NCBI GenBank assembly: GCA_963210315.1
Contig: OY723302.1
Location: forward strand, 62,001 to 126,000
Source of the DNA: Rhynchopus euleeides
Taxonomy: Eukaryota > Euglenozoa > Diplonemea > Diplonemida > Diplonemidae
Direction: 5' to 3'
DNA: 64,000 nt
Part shown: piece by piece, positions 33,251-43,549 of the stretch
How the letters are laid out: every line of letters begins with the position of its first letter
How positions within the stretch are numbered: position 1 is the stretch's first letter
Program-made: the position numbers and the translations under genes
The notes under the pieces: model-generated
What the model was told of the DNA's origin: nothing
Databases searched by the model: none
The model's input: the letters and a program-made list of their open reading frames with translations, nothing else

Positions 33251-36200
33251 TATTTTTTATTGATTTTTTTGACACCCGACCCTCACATTTGAACATCGGG
33301 AAAAAAAGACAGGCAGAGCCGGCACCCCCCACACCCCACTCTCGCTGCTCGTGTTTTATCTGTTCGTTCTGTTAGAAAAACGTGTGATGATTCAACCCAA
33401 CTGCGAATTGTTGCTTGGGCGAGGGGGAGGAATTTTCAGGAAAATATAGAAGACGCCACCATATTCGAAGCGCCAACGTCCCACGCACACCGATGCAATA
33501 ATGACAAGGGTAAAAACAGCAACCCTGATCTTGCGCGCTTGCAACGGTCCACTCAATCGCCCTGTCTGCCCGAAAACCCCGCCAACACCCACCCCCGCCA
33601 TGGCCGTTTCGTTCTGTCGCGTAGTATATTCTTATCGGTCGAGGGGGGGGGAGTGAGCCGTCCGCGGGGATAAAGGACAAAAGGCGTTGTGTGGGGTGTG
33701 TGCACTGGCCCTGTGAGGTGGGCGCGACATTCGTCAGACTAGTCAAGAAAAAGGGCACACAAGTGGTGGGCTTGTTATGCATAGGGATGCCGGCAGAAGT
33801 CACAGAGACCTCACCTCGGTGTGGAGGGCCTTCACACGCCGAACACGGCGCAGTGTGCGTATGGTGGCGGGGAAGGGGGAAATCGTTTCGCCTCGTAACA
33901 AAAAAAACAGACGGGGGCGAGAGAAAACAAACGAACAGAAACCAACACATCATGCAGTGACACACGCGTACATTGTTTTGCCGGTGCGGAACGTGGCGGA
34001 GAGTTCAAAAGACTCGATACGATCCCCACCTGTCACCTGGCACTTACTCGAGCACTTTAAACCCCCCGCCCCCTCCCCCAGTTTATGGTGTTTGCAGAAC
34101 GATGCGCTTTTTTGATTTGAAATATTTCCGGGGCAGAGCGCAGCGCCCCAACATGCGTTTGCATTTTCTTTTGGTTCACTCCTGGACACAACACACATAA
34201 CAATACACACCACACCGATGCACGTTGAGTTCGGACAGTGCTTGGGGGGGCCCACCCGCCCCGCCACAGCCCCTCGGCAGGGATCAATGTCACTTGCACC
34301 CGGGCTGCAGCTTCCCACAACTGCATTGCCTCCTGCGATGCTTCTGTAGCAGTCTGAAGAGCGTTTCACCGCGAAGCAAAGGGGCAACGAGCTGCCTGTC
34401 TTTTTGTGGTTCTGTGAGCACGCAAACCCCAGCGGCCCCTGTCTGGATCGACAACCACCATGCTGACGTGCGTGACGACCAGGGCAGTGCCATGCGCAAT
34501 GGTGCCAGAAGGCCCATGTATCACCCCCTCCCAGCCCTGGATAACCACGGAACGGCCGTGCGTTATGGATGGCGGGGCGGTGGGGGTGGAAATAGCACTG
34601 CATCACGCAAGCCTTCTGGAAGCTGTTGCAGCATAAAGCCAGACAACGGTGGCCACTCTCACAGGGAGGGGGGGCCCTGCTGGGGAGCACGGCAAAAAAA
34701 ATAGCACTGTTCAAATCGTTTAAAGCCAGTGTTCTGAGGCCTGTTCGTTCTCTAACGACGTTGCCTTGGGAAAGCCCTCACCGGGGGGGGGGGGGGGGGG
34801 GTAGGGAGGGAACTGCGTGTCCCCACCACCCCCCACCACACCCCTGCCTGTGAGGGCGCCAAGGCGAACAAACAAGATGGGTTCCAACAACGAGTTAATA
34901 AGATGTGGGTTGATATCTCCCCCTTTACCCCCCCCCCTCTCCCTCCCGGCTGGGGATTAAGGCTACCTTTCTTCGAGAGGAAATCCTGATCCGTGCACAG
35001 CAAGGGTTTGTTGCTCTGTGCACCGGTTGGTTCGTGACGATCGGGGTAGGGGGTAGGGGGTAGGCAGGTCCAGTGTGGGCGGTGGGTGCTGGTGGCGGGA
35101 AGGGGGAACTAAAGACAGAGACGGATAACAGAGAGAGAGGGGGGGGCGGGGGCGGGGGCGGAGGGGGGTGGCACCGCCGCACGTTAGCTATTTTTTTGCG
35201 GAGTGCAGGCCGCACCGAGCGAAGCCCTGATGCTGCCTCGCACTGGCACACGCTCACAGTGGGCGGGATGGCCCCTCCCTCCTCTCCACACACACATGAC
35301 GTTGACGTGAAAGCTTTTCTTTTTTTTGAAAAAAAAACATTCGTGACGCTTTGGCAGAAAAGCAGGGCAAGCAACCCTTGCTGCTCAGACCCAGAAGCAG
35401 AAACCGTTATCTGCCACACACTGCGTGTGGCGTGTGTGTGTGTGTGTGTATCACTTTGCAACTGGTTTTGTGGGACACACAGACAGACACACAACAGCTC
35501 CTCTTTTCTCATCATTGTTTTCCAGCCAATTTTACCCTCCGCTGCAGGTGGGGAAGTGGTCCATCCCCATGAGGGTGATGCACGGGAAGGGGGGGTGTGG
35601 AAGAGGAGTAGGAGGTGGCGGTGGGTGGTTATTTCAAAGAAGATCACGGAGAACAAAACAAGAAGGTTTCAAGAGAGATAAAAAGAAGGCAAGGAAAGGG
35701 GGATATTTGCTCATTCGTTTACGGAGGGGGGGGGGGTGGATGTTGCCCTGAAGCTTTGTTGTCTTGGGAGCGGGGAGGGAGGGAGGGAGGGAGGGGGGGT
35801 GTGGTTTATTTTGGGGGGCTGGTCAGAACTCAACCCGCATCACACACACCCCCACCACCCCGTCAGAACGACCCGAAAACCACGGCGGAAATGCCGTCGG
35901 GTCACGGCGCTTGAGGTGACCAACCTGCATCGCCCTCGCCCCCCCAGGTCTTCGTAGCGTTGATGCATCAGAGTGATGGTGGTTATTCGGGGGAAAAAAA
36001 CAGTAAAAAAAATCGTAAACGCCACCCCACCCCCACCCTCTGCGTTGTGACAACACCCCATACAGACACCGAGAGGGGGCCACAACCTCACACCTGCAAG
36101 CCCACCCCTCTCCACACCCACCCCCGTGGTTAAGCGGCTCGCACCTCCATCGCCCTCCTCCCTCAATGCAAATATTTATCTACACGGCATCACCCCTGCT

Positions 36201-36565
36201 GCAGGAGAGCTGCCTAAGCGTCACAAGTGTCCGAATGATGGGGTGGACGAGGGGCGGACTATGGAGGGGAGGGAGGGACCCGCAAACGCGAGGGGGGGGG
36301 GGAGAGAGAGAGAAGATAAAGCCACTCTCTTGCAATTGACACAGAGAATATATATGGCATACCGCCACGCCACACCCCCCCACCCCCTTGCCCTAGTGGG
36401 AGGGGGGGTTTATTGGGGGGGGGAGGAAGGGAGCGGCAGAGCAGCGAGACAGTATTGACACAGGGTGGAGAGGCACACAATGGGGCCTACGCAGTAGGCC
36501 CCGGGTATGGAATTGGTATTTCATCACACAGAGAGGTGGGTTTGGGTGGGGTGCCGTGTGCCCCA
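33251..36565. other. intergenic, no supported gene
   Basis: Short overlapping ORFs only. G and C runs near 34783-34801, 34927-34938 and 35760-35800 (GGGA repeats), and a (GT)n run near 35430-35448. The last 100 bases are the likely 3'UTR of the transporter gene. Confidence 0.5.
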
Positions 36566-39139
36566 CTAGCAGGTCACCAAGGGGGCATTTTCGTCCACCT
36601 CGTCGTCGCTGTCTTGCACGTGGTGCTGCGGGGGGTCCGAGAGCTGTTTGGTGACAGGGGGCATCCTGCGGGGCCACCAGTTGTATTTCGCCGCCTTCAG
36701 CATCAGCGCCGGCACGAAGATGGTCCGGATGACAAACGTGTCGAGCAGCACGGAAAAGGTCAGCAGGAAGCCGAACTGGTTCAGCTGCACCTCGTCCGAC
36801 ATCAGCAGGCCCCCGAAGGCGATGCTCATGATCAGCCCAGCCCCGCTGATGGTGGCCCCTGTGCTTGCGACACCCATGACGACAGCCTCGTCGTCCGCCA
36901 TGCCTGCCTGGCGGTATTCCATGACACGCGTCAGGAGGAAGATGTCGTAGTCCAGCCCCAGCGCAATGCACACCGGGATGACGACCGCAGGGATGGCGTA
37001 CGCAAGGCCCTCGTCCTCGAAGTTGCGGAGGTAAGGGAACATCCACCAGAAGGCCTTCGTCTGGTAGACCACCACGGCCATCCCCAGCGTCACCGCGATG
37101 GTGTACCCCAGTGCGAAGGCGAGGCGGAGGGGCAGCAGCAGCGACTGGAAGACCAGCCCGACAATCACCATCACAGCGATGCAGATGGCGCCGATGATGA
37201 CGGGGATGTGCGACTCGACGATGTTTGCCGCGTCAAGGTCGGGTGCGTTTGGCGCAACCACGTATGCCTTTTGGCTGCCTGCGTGTTTCTCGTTGAAGTT
37301 GTCGATGAGGCGGCGCGCGTTGCGCACCCAGTCACCCCCCTTCGGCCCGAAGGTGCGGAAGGGCGTGTAGACTATGATCATCACTGCGTTGTGCCCGACA
37401 GTCTGCTCAAAGTCCTGCCGGTACTCAAGGGCTTCGATGGGTGCCGAGGGGAGGAAGCTGCGCACCAGCAGCTCATGCGCCTCCTCAAAGGTCAGGCGGA
37501 CGCCGTTGAAATGCACAGGGCTCATGATCACATCGCGCTGCACGTCGCTGTCGAATGTGGTGTACAGCGCATCCCCCAGCGCACCCACCAGCTCGAACTG
37601 ATCCCTGGTCATGTTGAAGTTCGACATGGGCAGGCCTGTGATGGCGATGCAGCTCGGGTTGATACGCCCCGCCTCGATACCCGCCTCCTCCAGCAGGCGC
37701 ATGGTGCGCATGCTCTCTGCGGTGCGCACGGTGCCCAGGTTCCGGTCGATGCTGACCTTCAGGTAGGGGAGCTGCGCGATCAGCGGCGCCCCCGCAATGA
37801 GCACCACGATGATCACAGCCGTCGCATGCCTCCGGGTGAAGTCAGCCAGACGGTACCACACCGTGGCACGGCACCTCTCGAGGTGTGGGTCATCGCCTGT
37901 CCCCTTCCACACCTCGCTGTCGGTGGCATTGCCAGCCTCGGTGGCGGCGTCGTCACCCAGGCAGGGCGACTCGTCGTCGGAGTCGGAAAGCTCCAACACG
38001 ATGGTGCTGTCGCTGCGCTTGCAGCACCGCATGCACCTTGCGAAGGGGTTTGCCATCAGAGCCCGCCCGAACAGCGTAAGCAGGGCGGGCACCGCTGTGA
38101 TGTTCACCACGAAGGTCACAGCTGCCGTGGCTGCAGTGAGGATGCCTGCCGTGCGGATGGTCTCGACGGGCATCAGGAGGGACGACGCGAAGGCCAGCGC
38201 GATCAGCACCGAGCTGATGCCGATGGTGTGCCCGGTGTGCCGCACCATGTCACGGATGCTCTCCCACTGCGTCAGGCCGCGCTGCTGCCCCTCGAGGAAG
38301 CGTGTCAGGAGGAACAGGCTGTAGTCGATGGACAGGGCGACGGCAACGCTGGTCATCATCTCAGGTGTGTCCCCCGACACGTTGCCCCAGTGGCGTGCGA
38401 TGGGGTCTGCTACGGAGAAGGCGGTGCCCAGGGCCAGCGCCATGCAGCACAGCGTGATGAGCAGGAGCTGCACCCGCCGGATGAAGTATGCCAGTATGGA
38501 GAAGGCGAGCGGCAGCACGATCATCTCCATGCGCTTCAGCGAGGCGACCACCTTGGTGTCGGAGGTGGTCAGGTCGTATCCCCCCAGCACCACAGTGAAG
38601 GTGTCGCAGTTTGTGACGCCGCTCTTCAGCGGGTCCGCCACATACCCCTGCATGAAGTCGACGAATCCCTTCACATACGCCGTCGCGTTGTAGTGGGTGT
38701 AGATGCTGATGATGGTAGACAGCTTGTCGGGCGACACCATCCAGTCAGTGCTGACCAGGGTGTGCGGGCGGGGGAGGAAGTACCCATCGAGCGTCGGCCC
38801 AACCGACTCGTTGAGGGTTTGTGAGTGCAGATTGTCCTGCACCCAGGCGGTGTACTCACGGATGCCGCTGTTCGCCCTGACATCCGAGCCCGACTGGACC
38901 AGGAGGTACATGCTGGGGACACAGGTGAGTGGGTTGTAGGGGAAGAACTCCGCCACAATCTTGTCAGCAAGGATGCCGCGCGAGTTGCTCGGGGGGTCCA
39001 GGTGGGCGCCTGTGTCCGACAGGAAGGCGGGGGCCGTGTGCACGAACACCACCCCTGCGGCACACCATCCCGCGATCACCGCTGTGCTCAACACAAGCGC
39101 CCATCTCGGCACAGACTGGTCCCACGGGCAGCACCGCAT
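36566..39139 (-). CDS. MmpL/RND-type membrane transporter
   Basis: Single exon, 857 residues, ATG at 39137-39139 shortly after AG. The layout is that of the MMPL family: one N-terminal membrane helix (about residues 12-35), an extracytoplasmic domain, a helix cluster (about 205-375), a second extracytoplasmic domain after about residue 465, and a second cluster (about 665-820). Both clusters carry the family signature: ALSIDYSLFLLTR (about 268-280) and LGLDYDIFLLTRV (about 728-739). Family members export lipids or hydrophobic molecules using a proton gradient. The tail is acidic (DSDDEVDENAPLVTC) and could hold a dileucine-like sorting signal. Animal Patched and NPC1 are distant relatives, but the DY-FLLTR signature is closer to bacterial MmpL, so bacterial origin is possible. 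Substrate unknown. Confidence 0.9.
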   Translation of the reverse strand: MRCCPWDQSVPRWALVLSTAVIAGWCAAGVVFVHTAPAFLSDTGAHLDPPSNSRGILADKIVAEFFPYNPLTCVPSMYLLVQSGSDVRANSGIREYTAWVQDNLHSQTLNESVGPTLDGYFLPRPHTLVSTDWMVSPDKLSTIISIYTHYNATAYVKGFVDFMQGYVADPLKSGVTNCDTFTVVLGGYDLTTSDTKVVASLKRMEMIVLPLAFSILAYFIRRVQLLLITLCCMALALGTAFSVADPIARHWGNVSGDTPEMMTSVAVALSIDYSLFLLTRFLEGQQRGLTQWESIRDMVRHTGHTIGISSVLIALAFASSLLMPVETIRTAGILTAATAAVTFVVNITAVPALLTLFGRALMANPFARCMRCCKRSDSTIVLELSDSDDESPCLGDDAATEAGNATDSEVWKGTGDDPHLERCRATVWYRLADFTRRHATAVIIVVLIAGAPLIAQLPYLKVSIDRNLGTVRTAESMRTMRLLEEAGIEAGRINPSCIAITGLPMSNFNMTRDQFELVGALGDALYTTFDSDVQRDVIMSPVHFNGVRLTFEEAHELLVRSFLPSAPIEALEYRQDFEQTVGHNAVMIIVYTPFRTFGPKGGDWVRNARRLIDNFNEKHAGSQKAYVVAPNAPDLDAANIVESHIPVIIGAICIAVMVIVGLVFQSLLLPLRLAFALGYTIAVTLGMAVVVYQTKAFWWMFPYLRNFEDEGLAYAIPAVVIPVCIALGLDYDIFLLTRVMEYRQAGMADDEAVVMGVASTGATISGAGLIMSIAFGGLLMSDEVQLNQFGFLLTFSVLLDTFVIRTIFVPALMLKAAKYNWWPRRMPPVTKQLSDPPQHHVQDSDDEVDENAPLVTC

Positions 39140-40006
39140 CGCTTCTCAGGCTCAAGCAAGGTTACGATACCCAGTGCTGCCCTGACTGGGTGGCACCCGA
39201 CACAGCGCACCCTCAGGCACCCTACCGCCGCAGTGCAGAAGGGTCTGTGGAGGGGCGGATGAGGGTCACTTAGAACCCGTGTGTGGTGTGTGTTGTGTGT
39301 GTGGGCGACCTGTCGGCGCGACGGGTGCCTGCGTGTGGTGGGGAGGTGGCTTGCGCATCTGGATGTTTAACAGCATGCAAGGCGGTAGAGAAGGGCAGGC
39401 TGTGCCCGAGAATCCCGTGGCTAGCCGGGGGAGGGTGGGGCGGGTGGTGAGGGTGTGGGGGTCGTCTCCACCTCCTGCGCTCTACGTACAGCCAACTCGC
39501 TAACTTTGCGCTGGACTTCAGCATTCTGCAGATCCCAGCATCAGGGGAAGGGGGTAATACTCTGGCTGTGATCTACTATCTACCATGCCTACAGGTCTAG
39601 TCTCTCATCTCGATACGACACGGAAAGCCCTGAGGCACAGGGCTGTGAAGCAATGAAGGCAGACTGCAGCCCCCGCTGAGGGGCTGGCAGAAAGATGTTT
39701 GCGGCACCTGCGCGCCACCCTACGGCTGTGCCCATAGGGCGCGCTGCCGGCACCACCACCCTCCCACACTTTGGGGCGGGGTTGATTGGGGTTTGCTGCG
39801 AAACAAAAGAAGAACACTCAGGAGGGGGCCTTTTGCTCTCGAGTGGAGAAACGTGCCCCCCCTCCCCACACCACCACAGGTGACACACTGTCGCAGTGTT
39901 GACACAGCGAGAAGGGACCCAATGAGGTGGGCAACACAACGAGCCATGCAGCCCTGCGGCTGACCTCATGACCTCATGATCTCATGGCCTCAGGGTCTGA
40001 GTGGGC
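39140..40006. other. intergenic with a small MITE
   Basis: No gene seen. It contains a diverged MITE-like copy (39832-39920) and the 3' flank of the GTPase-fusion gene. Confidence 0.5.
39832..39920. mobile_element. 89-bp MITE-like fragment, GGGGCCTTCGCTC family
   Basis: The left GGGGGCCTTTTGCTC and the right TTGACACAGCGAGAAGGGACC keep the outer and inner family motifs, with several changes. Confidence 0.4.
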
Positions 40007-43000
40007 TCATGAGGGGTGCGAGATGAGCTCGCGGACCACAAGGTGTGAGTCCTTCATGAGCTTCCTGCAGATCCACTGCCAGGGTTTGTCGATGTTGTAG
40101 CGCGTCGGCACGGAGATGTCGATGTAGTTCACAAGCGTCTCCTTGATGGCTGCATTCACCTCCCTGTGGTGTGGCGGTGTGGCGAGCGGCGCAACAACAG
40201 GCGCTCAGGCAGAACCCAGCGTTGCAAAGCAAGGGCTGCAGCAAGGCGGCAAAAAAAACCGCAACCCAGTGCATACTTGTGGAAGGTGATGTCTTTCGCA
40301 CGCACAACACGCCCCGCCTCGTTGCTCTTGTTCCCGCACAGCGCCACCGGGATGTGGTAGGGCAGGTACGAATACCACCTGCCAGGGGGGAAGGGTGTAA
40401 GGGCAATGCAATGGAGGGGAGGGGTGAGGGGGGACAGTGTGCGGGAGTGTGTCCACGGGACATCGTCGGGCTCACACCCACACATGGGGCAGCCAAACCC
40501 CCTTCCCCCCCCCCCCCTCCCCCTCCCGCAACTCAAACCGCTGCATACTTGCTGGTGTTGTCGTAGGTCGTGTGGTTGGTGCAGTCGAACACAATCACGG
40601 CGGCATCCGCTGCCCCCATGGCGTCGGGAAACAGCTGCGACCCCGGCGTGTCCGACACTGCGAAGTTGATCTTCCCCTTGCTGGTGACGGCGCTGAAGTG
40701 GTAGGTGCGCGGCTCGTGGCTCGGGACGTACATCTCCAGCTCCGACGGGTGCGGCGGCTCCTCCCCCAGCCACGCCTCCATCAGGCGGGTCTTGCCCACA
40801 CAGGGGTCGCCCACCACCACGATGCTGAAGGTCGGCACCTTCGACCCACGCGACGGCGCCCTGCCGGGCCGCCTGTTGGGAGTCGCTGACCGAGACACTC
40901 GGCTGGGGGCCTGCGACGGCGGTGCCGAGTGGGGCAGCGGCAACGCAGGCACAGCAGGCGGTGCTGTGTACCCTGCATCCTCCCACTGGTGGTCGTACTG
41001 CGGGGGCGGCTGCTGGCGCTGCTGGGGCGCAGCCTGCTGAGGCTGCTGCTGTGGCACAGGGGCCTGGCGGCCCTTCGTGCTCGGTGGGGGCGGCGGCGGC
41101 GGCTGCTGCTGATGCTGCGGTGTGGCGCTGCGCTTGTCGGGGCTGTGCTGCCGTGCCGCGCTGCGCGACGGGGCGCGACGTGTGCTGACCTCACCCTCCT
41201 CGATCACGACACCCCGCCCTGTGTCGGCCTTCAGGGGCACGTGCCGGTCATCTCGCTGGATGGCCTCACGACGGGGCTTCACATTTGTCGCCTCCTGTAG
41301 AGTGACGTGTGGGTGGGTGCAGCGGCAGGGATCCTCTGGAGGTCCGTGGAGACCGCATCAAAAGCAGAGCCACGTGCACAGCACAGGCAGCAGGGCGCAT
41401 GACACAGCACAAGCAGCACCGTGATTGCATACTGTCAGCGACAGGGCCTCGACAACGCGCCTCGCAGGTTCGATGTCGAATATGAGGTCAGCGGGTGCAG
41501 GGATTGTTAGGGTTGCACGCACGGAGTACGACGGCTTCCAGGCACCCATCTCCTGCAAAAGAGCGCGGGGGATATGAATGTTTGCAACATACGGGTGGCG
41601 GGTCGCCCCCAAAGCCCCACCCAAGCCACCCCACCCCACCTCCCATGCCCACCCATACCTGGAGGAAGGCGTCCGACTTCAGGACAAAGTCCTCTGGGTT
41701 CGTCGAGGCGGTGTCAAGCACGGAGGCCACCTGCGAGGCGTACCCTTCGAGCGTGCCCAGCAGGTCTGCTATCACGGAGTGGTCCTCCGACAGCCTGCCA
41801 CGGACCGCAGCGGATGCGTCGAGCACAGCCTTCACGGCGTCGTCCTTCCGGGCTTCGATGCAGGCGTGCAGCGCGCGGGCCTGCTCCTCGATGGAGCGTA
41901 TGGTGCCCGCCTCTGCCTCCTCCTCCTTCGACCCTGCGCCCTCCAGGGTGCTGAGCTGCCCGCGGAGCTGGTCGATGCTCTTGGCCAGCACCTCGCGCTT
42001 CAGGCCGATCTCCGTGGCCTGCCGCTCCACACCCTCGCCCAGGCTGACGAAGCGCTTCCCGCGGTGTTCCCCGATGAGCAGCGAGTCGCCGTTGACGAGC
42101 CTGTTCTCCTCACGCAGCCAGTACAGCGAGGGGGGTGAGCGCTGGTCGTGCTGCAGGGTGGTGGTGGTGGTGGTGTGGGGCAGTTCCCATGTTAATCGCC
42201 GTTGTGGGAGCCACCCTGCGCAAGCAGGGGATGGGGGGATGAGGCTTGAGCGAACCACATCCTATCTATCCCACAGCAAGAGGTGCCGGTTGGATGCAGA
42301 GACGCTGGCTCTTCAAACCCTGTGGCGCTGCCATACCTGGAAGCTCAGCTCCCGCTTCACGTCGTGGGAGAGTGACACGTCGTTGCTGCGTGTGTTGGAG
42401 TGCGGCGACGACGGCGAATGCACAGGCGACGCGAGGGACGGGTGTATCAGGAAGGTCACGACGTGCCGCGGCAGCACCTGATCCGGGTGGAACAGGATAA
42501 ACTCATCCGGCGTCGCATCGGTCGCCCCCCTGCTCCCGCTGTAGAACAGGTAGACACTGTCGTACGCCTCCGACACCAGCTGCTCAGGTGTGATACTGGC
42601 CCCATCGCCGCTCACCGCTTTATACTTCCCCACCGCCACATCGCACAGCAGCAGCTTATAGGCACCTGGGGGGTGCGACGCAGGCGCCTTCGTCAGGAAC
42701 CGGAGGCACATCTGCGGGCCCTCTGCCGGGAGGCTGAAGCCCAAGTCCTGAATCTTCTGGTTGCTGCAGGACACGGGGGAGTGGAAGCGCCGCACCACGG
42801 CACCGCCCCCTCCTCCGCCGGACAGCTCACTCTTGCGCCGCTCGAAGCGCTTCTGCAGGACAGGGTTGGTGATCCTCTCCAGCTCCACGATGCTGACGGC
42901 CATGGAAGGCTCCGGCCCAACGTAGTGGTCTAGCAGCACCTTCACCTCGCCAAACTCGCGCGAGGAGTTGGCCACGAGGGTGGTCTGTGCGACGGTCGGT

Positions 43001-43188
43001 ATCTCCGTCACGCCCATCTTGCTCTTCTTCTCAAACCAAGCGGTGCGCAGCTGCGCCCGCTCCAGCGCGCGGTACCCATGCTGCGTGAAGATCTCCTCCA
43101 GCTCCGCCTCCGTGGCATGCAGCAGCTCCTCCGTAGAGGTGCCCTTGCTGCGGAGCCCTTCCGTGAACTGCTCCCACAGGACGCTCAT
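40007..43188 (-). CDS. PARP-like ADP-ribosyltransferase / TRIM-like coil / Ran-like GTPase fusion (6 exons)
   Basis: Exons, 5' to 3': 43188-42337, 42150-41659, 41552-41433, 41294-40549, 40378-40277, 40163-40007. They join in frame to 822 residues; every donor is GTATGC or GTATGG and every acceptor is CAG. Domains: SAM-like helices (1-57); a divergent PARP catalytic fold (about 84-250) with ELERITNPVLQKRFERRK (102-119), FHSP (135-138), LLLCDVAVGKY, YDSVYL and DEFILFHPDQVLPRHVV; a B-box-shaped segment with most zinc ligands lost (293-320); a TRIM-like coiled coil (about 325-488); a Pro/Gln linker; and a GTPase (about 642-822) with GDPCVGKT, DTPG and NKSN. Its C-terminal RAKDITFHK, NYIDIS and YNIDKPWQWICRKL match Ran. 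The GTPase exon has no in-frame Met before the P-loop, so it cannot start on its own. H136 and E229 may keep two of the PARP H-Y-E residues. Function inferred: GTP-dependent signalling linked to ADP-ribosylation. Confidence 0.8.
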
Positions 43189-43549
43189 CCGACCATGGGT
43201 GGCCAGGGGCACCAACGGGTGGCGGGGGGTGGTGGTGTAGGGGCACCTGGTGCCGCAGTGGGGGTGTGTGGGCTGGCGTGGCGTGGGTGTGGTGATGCAC
43301 TAAGGCCCCAAGTGGGTGGGGGTGAATAAGATGGCGGCGGGCGGGGGTGGGGGTGGGGGGCGCGGTCCTGCAAAGTGCACACAATGGCTTCGATCGTCGC
43401 GTCCCCTGCGCTGCGGCAGCGGCACGGATACAGACAGAGACACAGCGGGGCAGGTGGTGCTGTTTTTTCGGTTCACCGTTGCGCAGGCCATATTCTTCTG
43501 GACACGGCACAATAGATAAATATGGGCAGAAACAGCATGAGATCGCCGT
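43189..43549. other. intergenic between two minus-strand genes
   Basis: It holds the 3' flank of the upstream gene and the 5' flank of the fusion gene. Short GGT and GGGGT runs are present. No gene. Confidence 0.6.

Noticed and set aside
36413..38824. 803-codon plus-strand ORF
   Set aside because: It is antisense to the transporter gene, without domains, and an effect of high GC at third codon positions.
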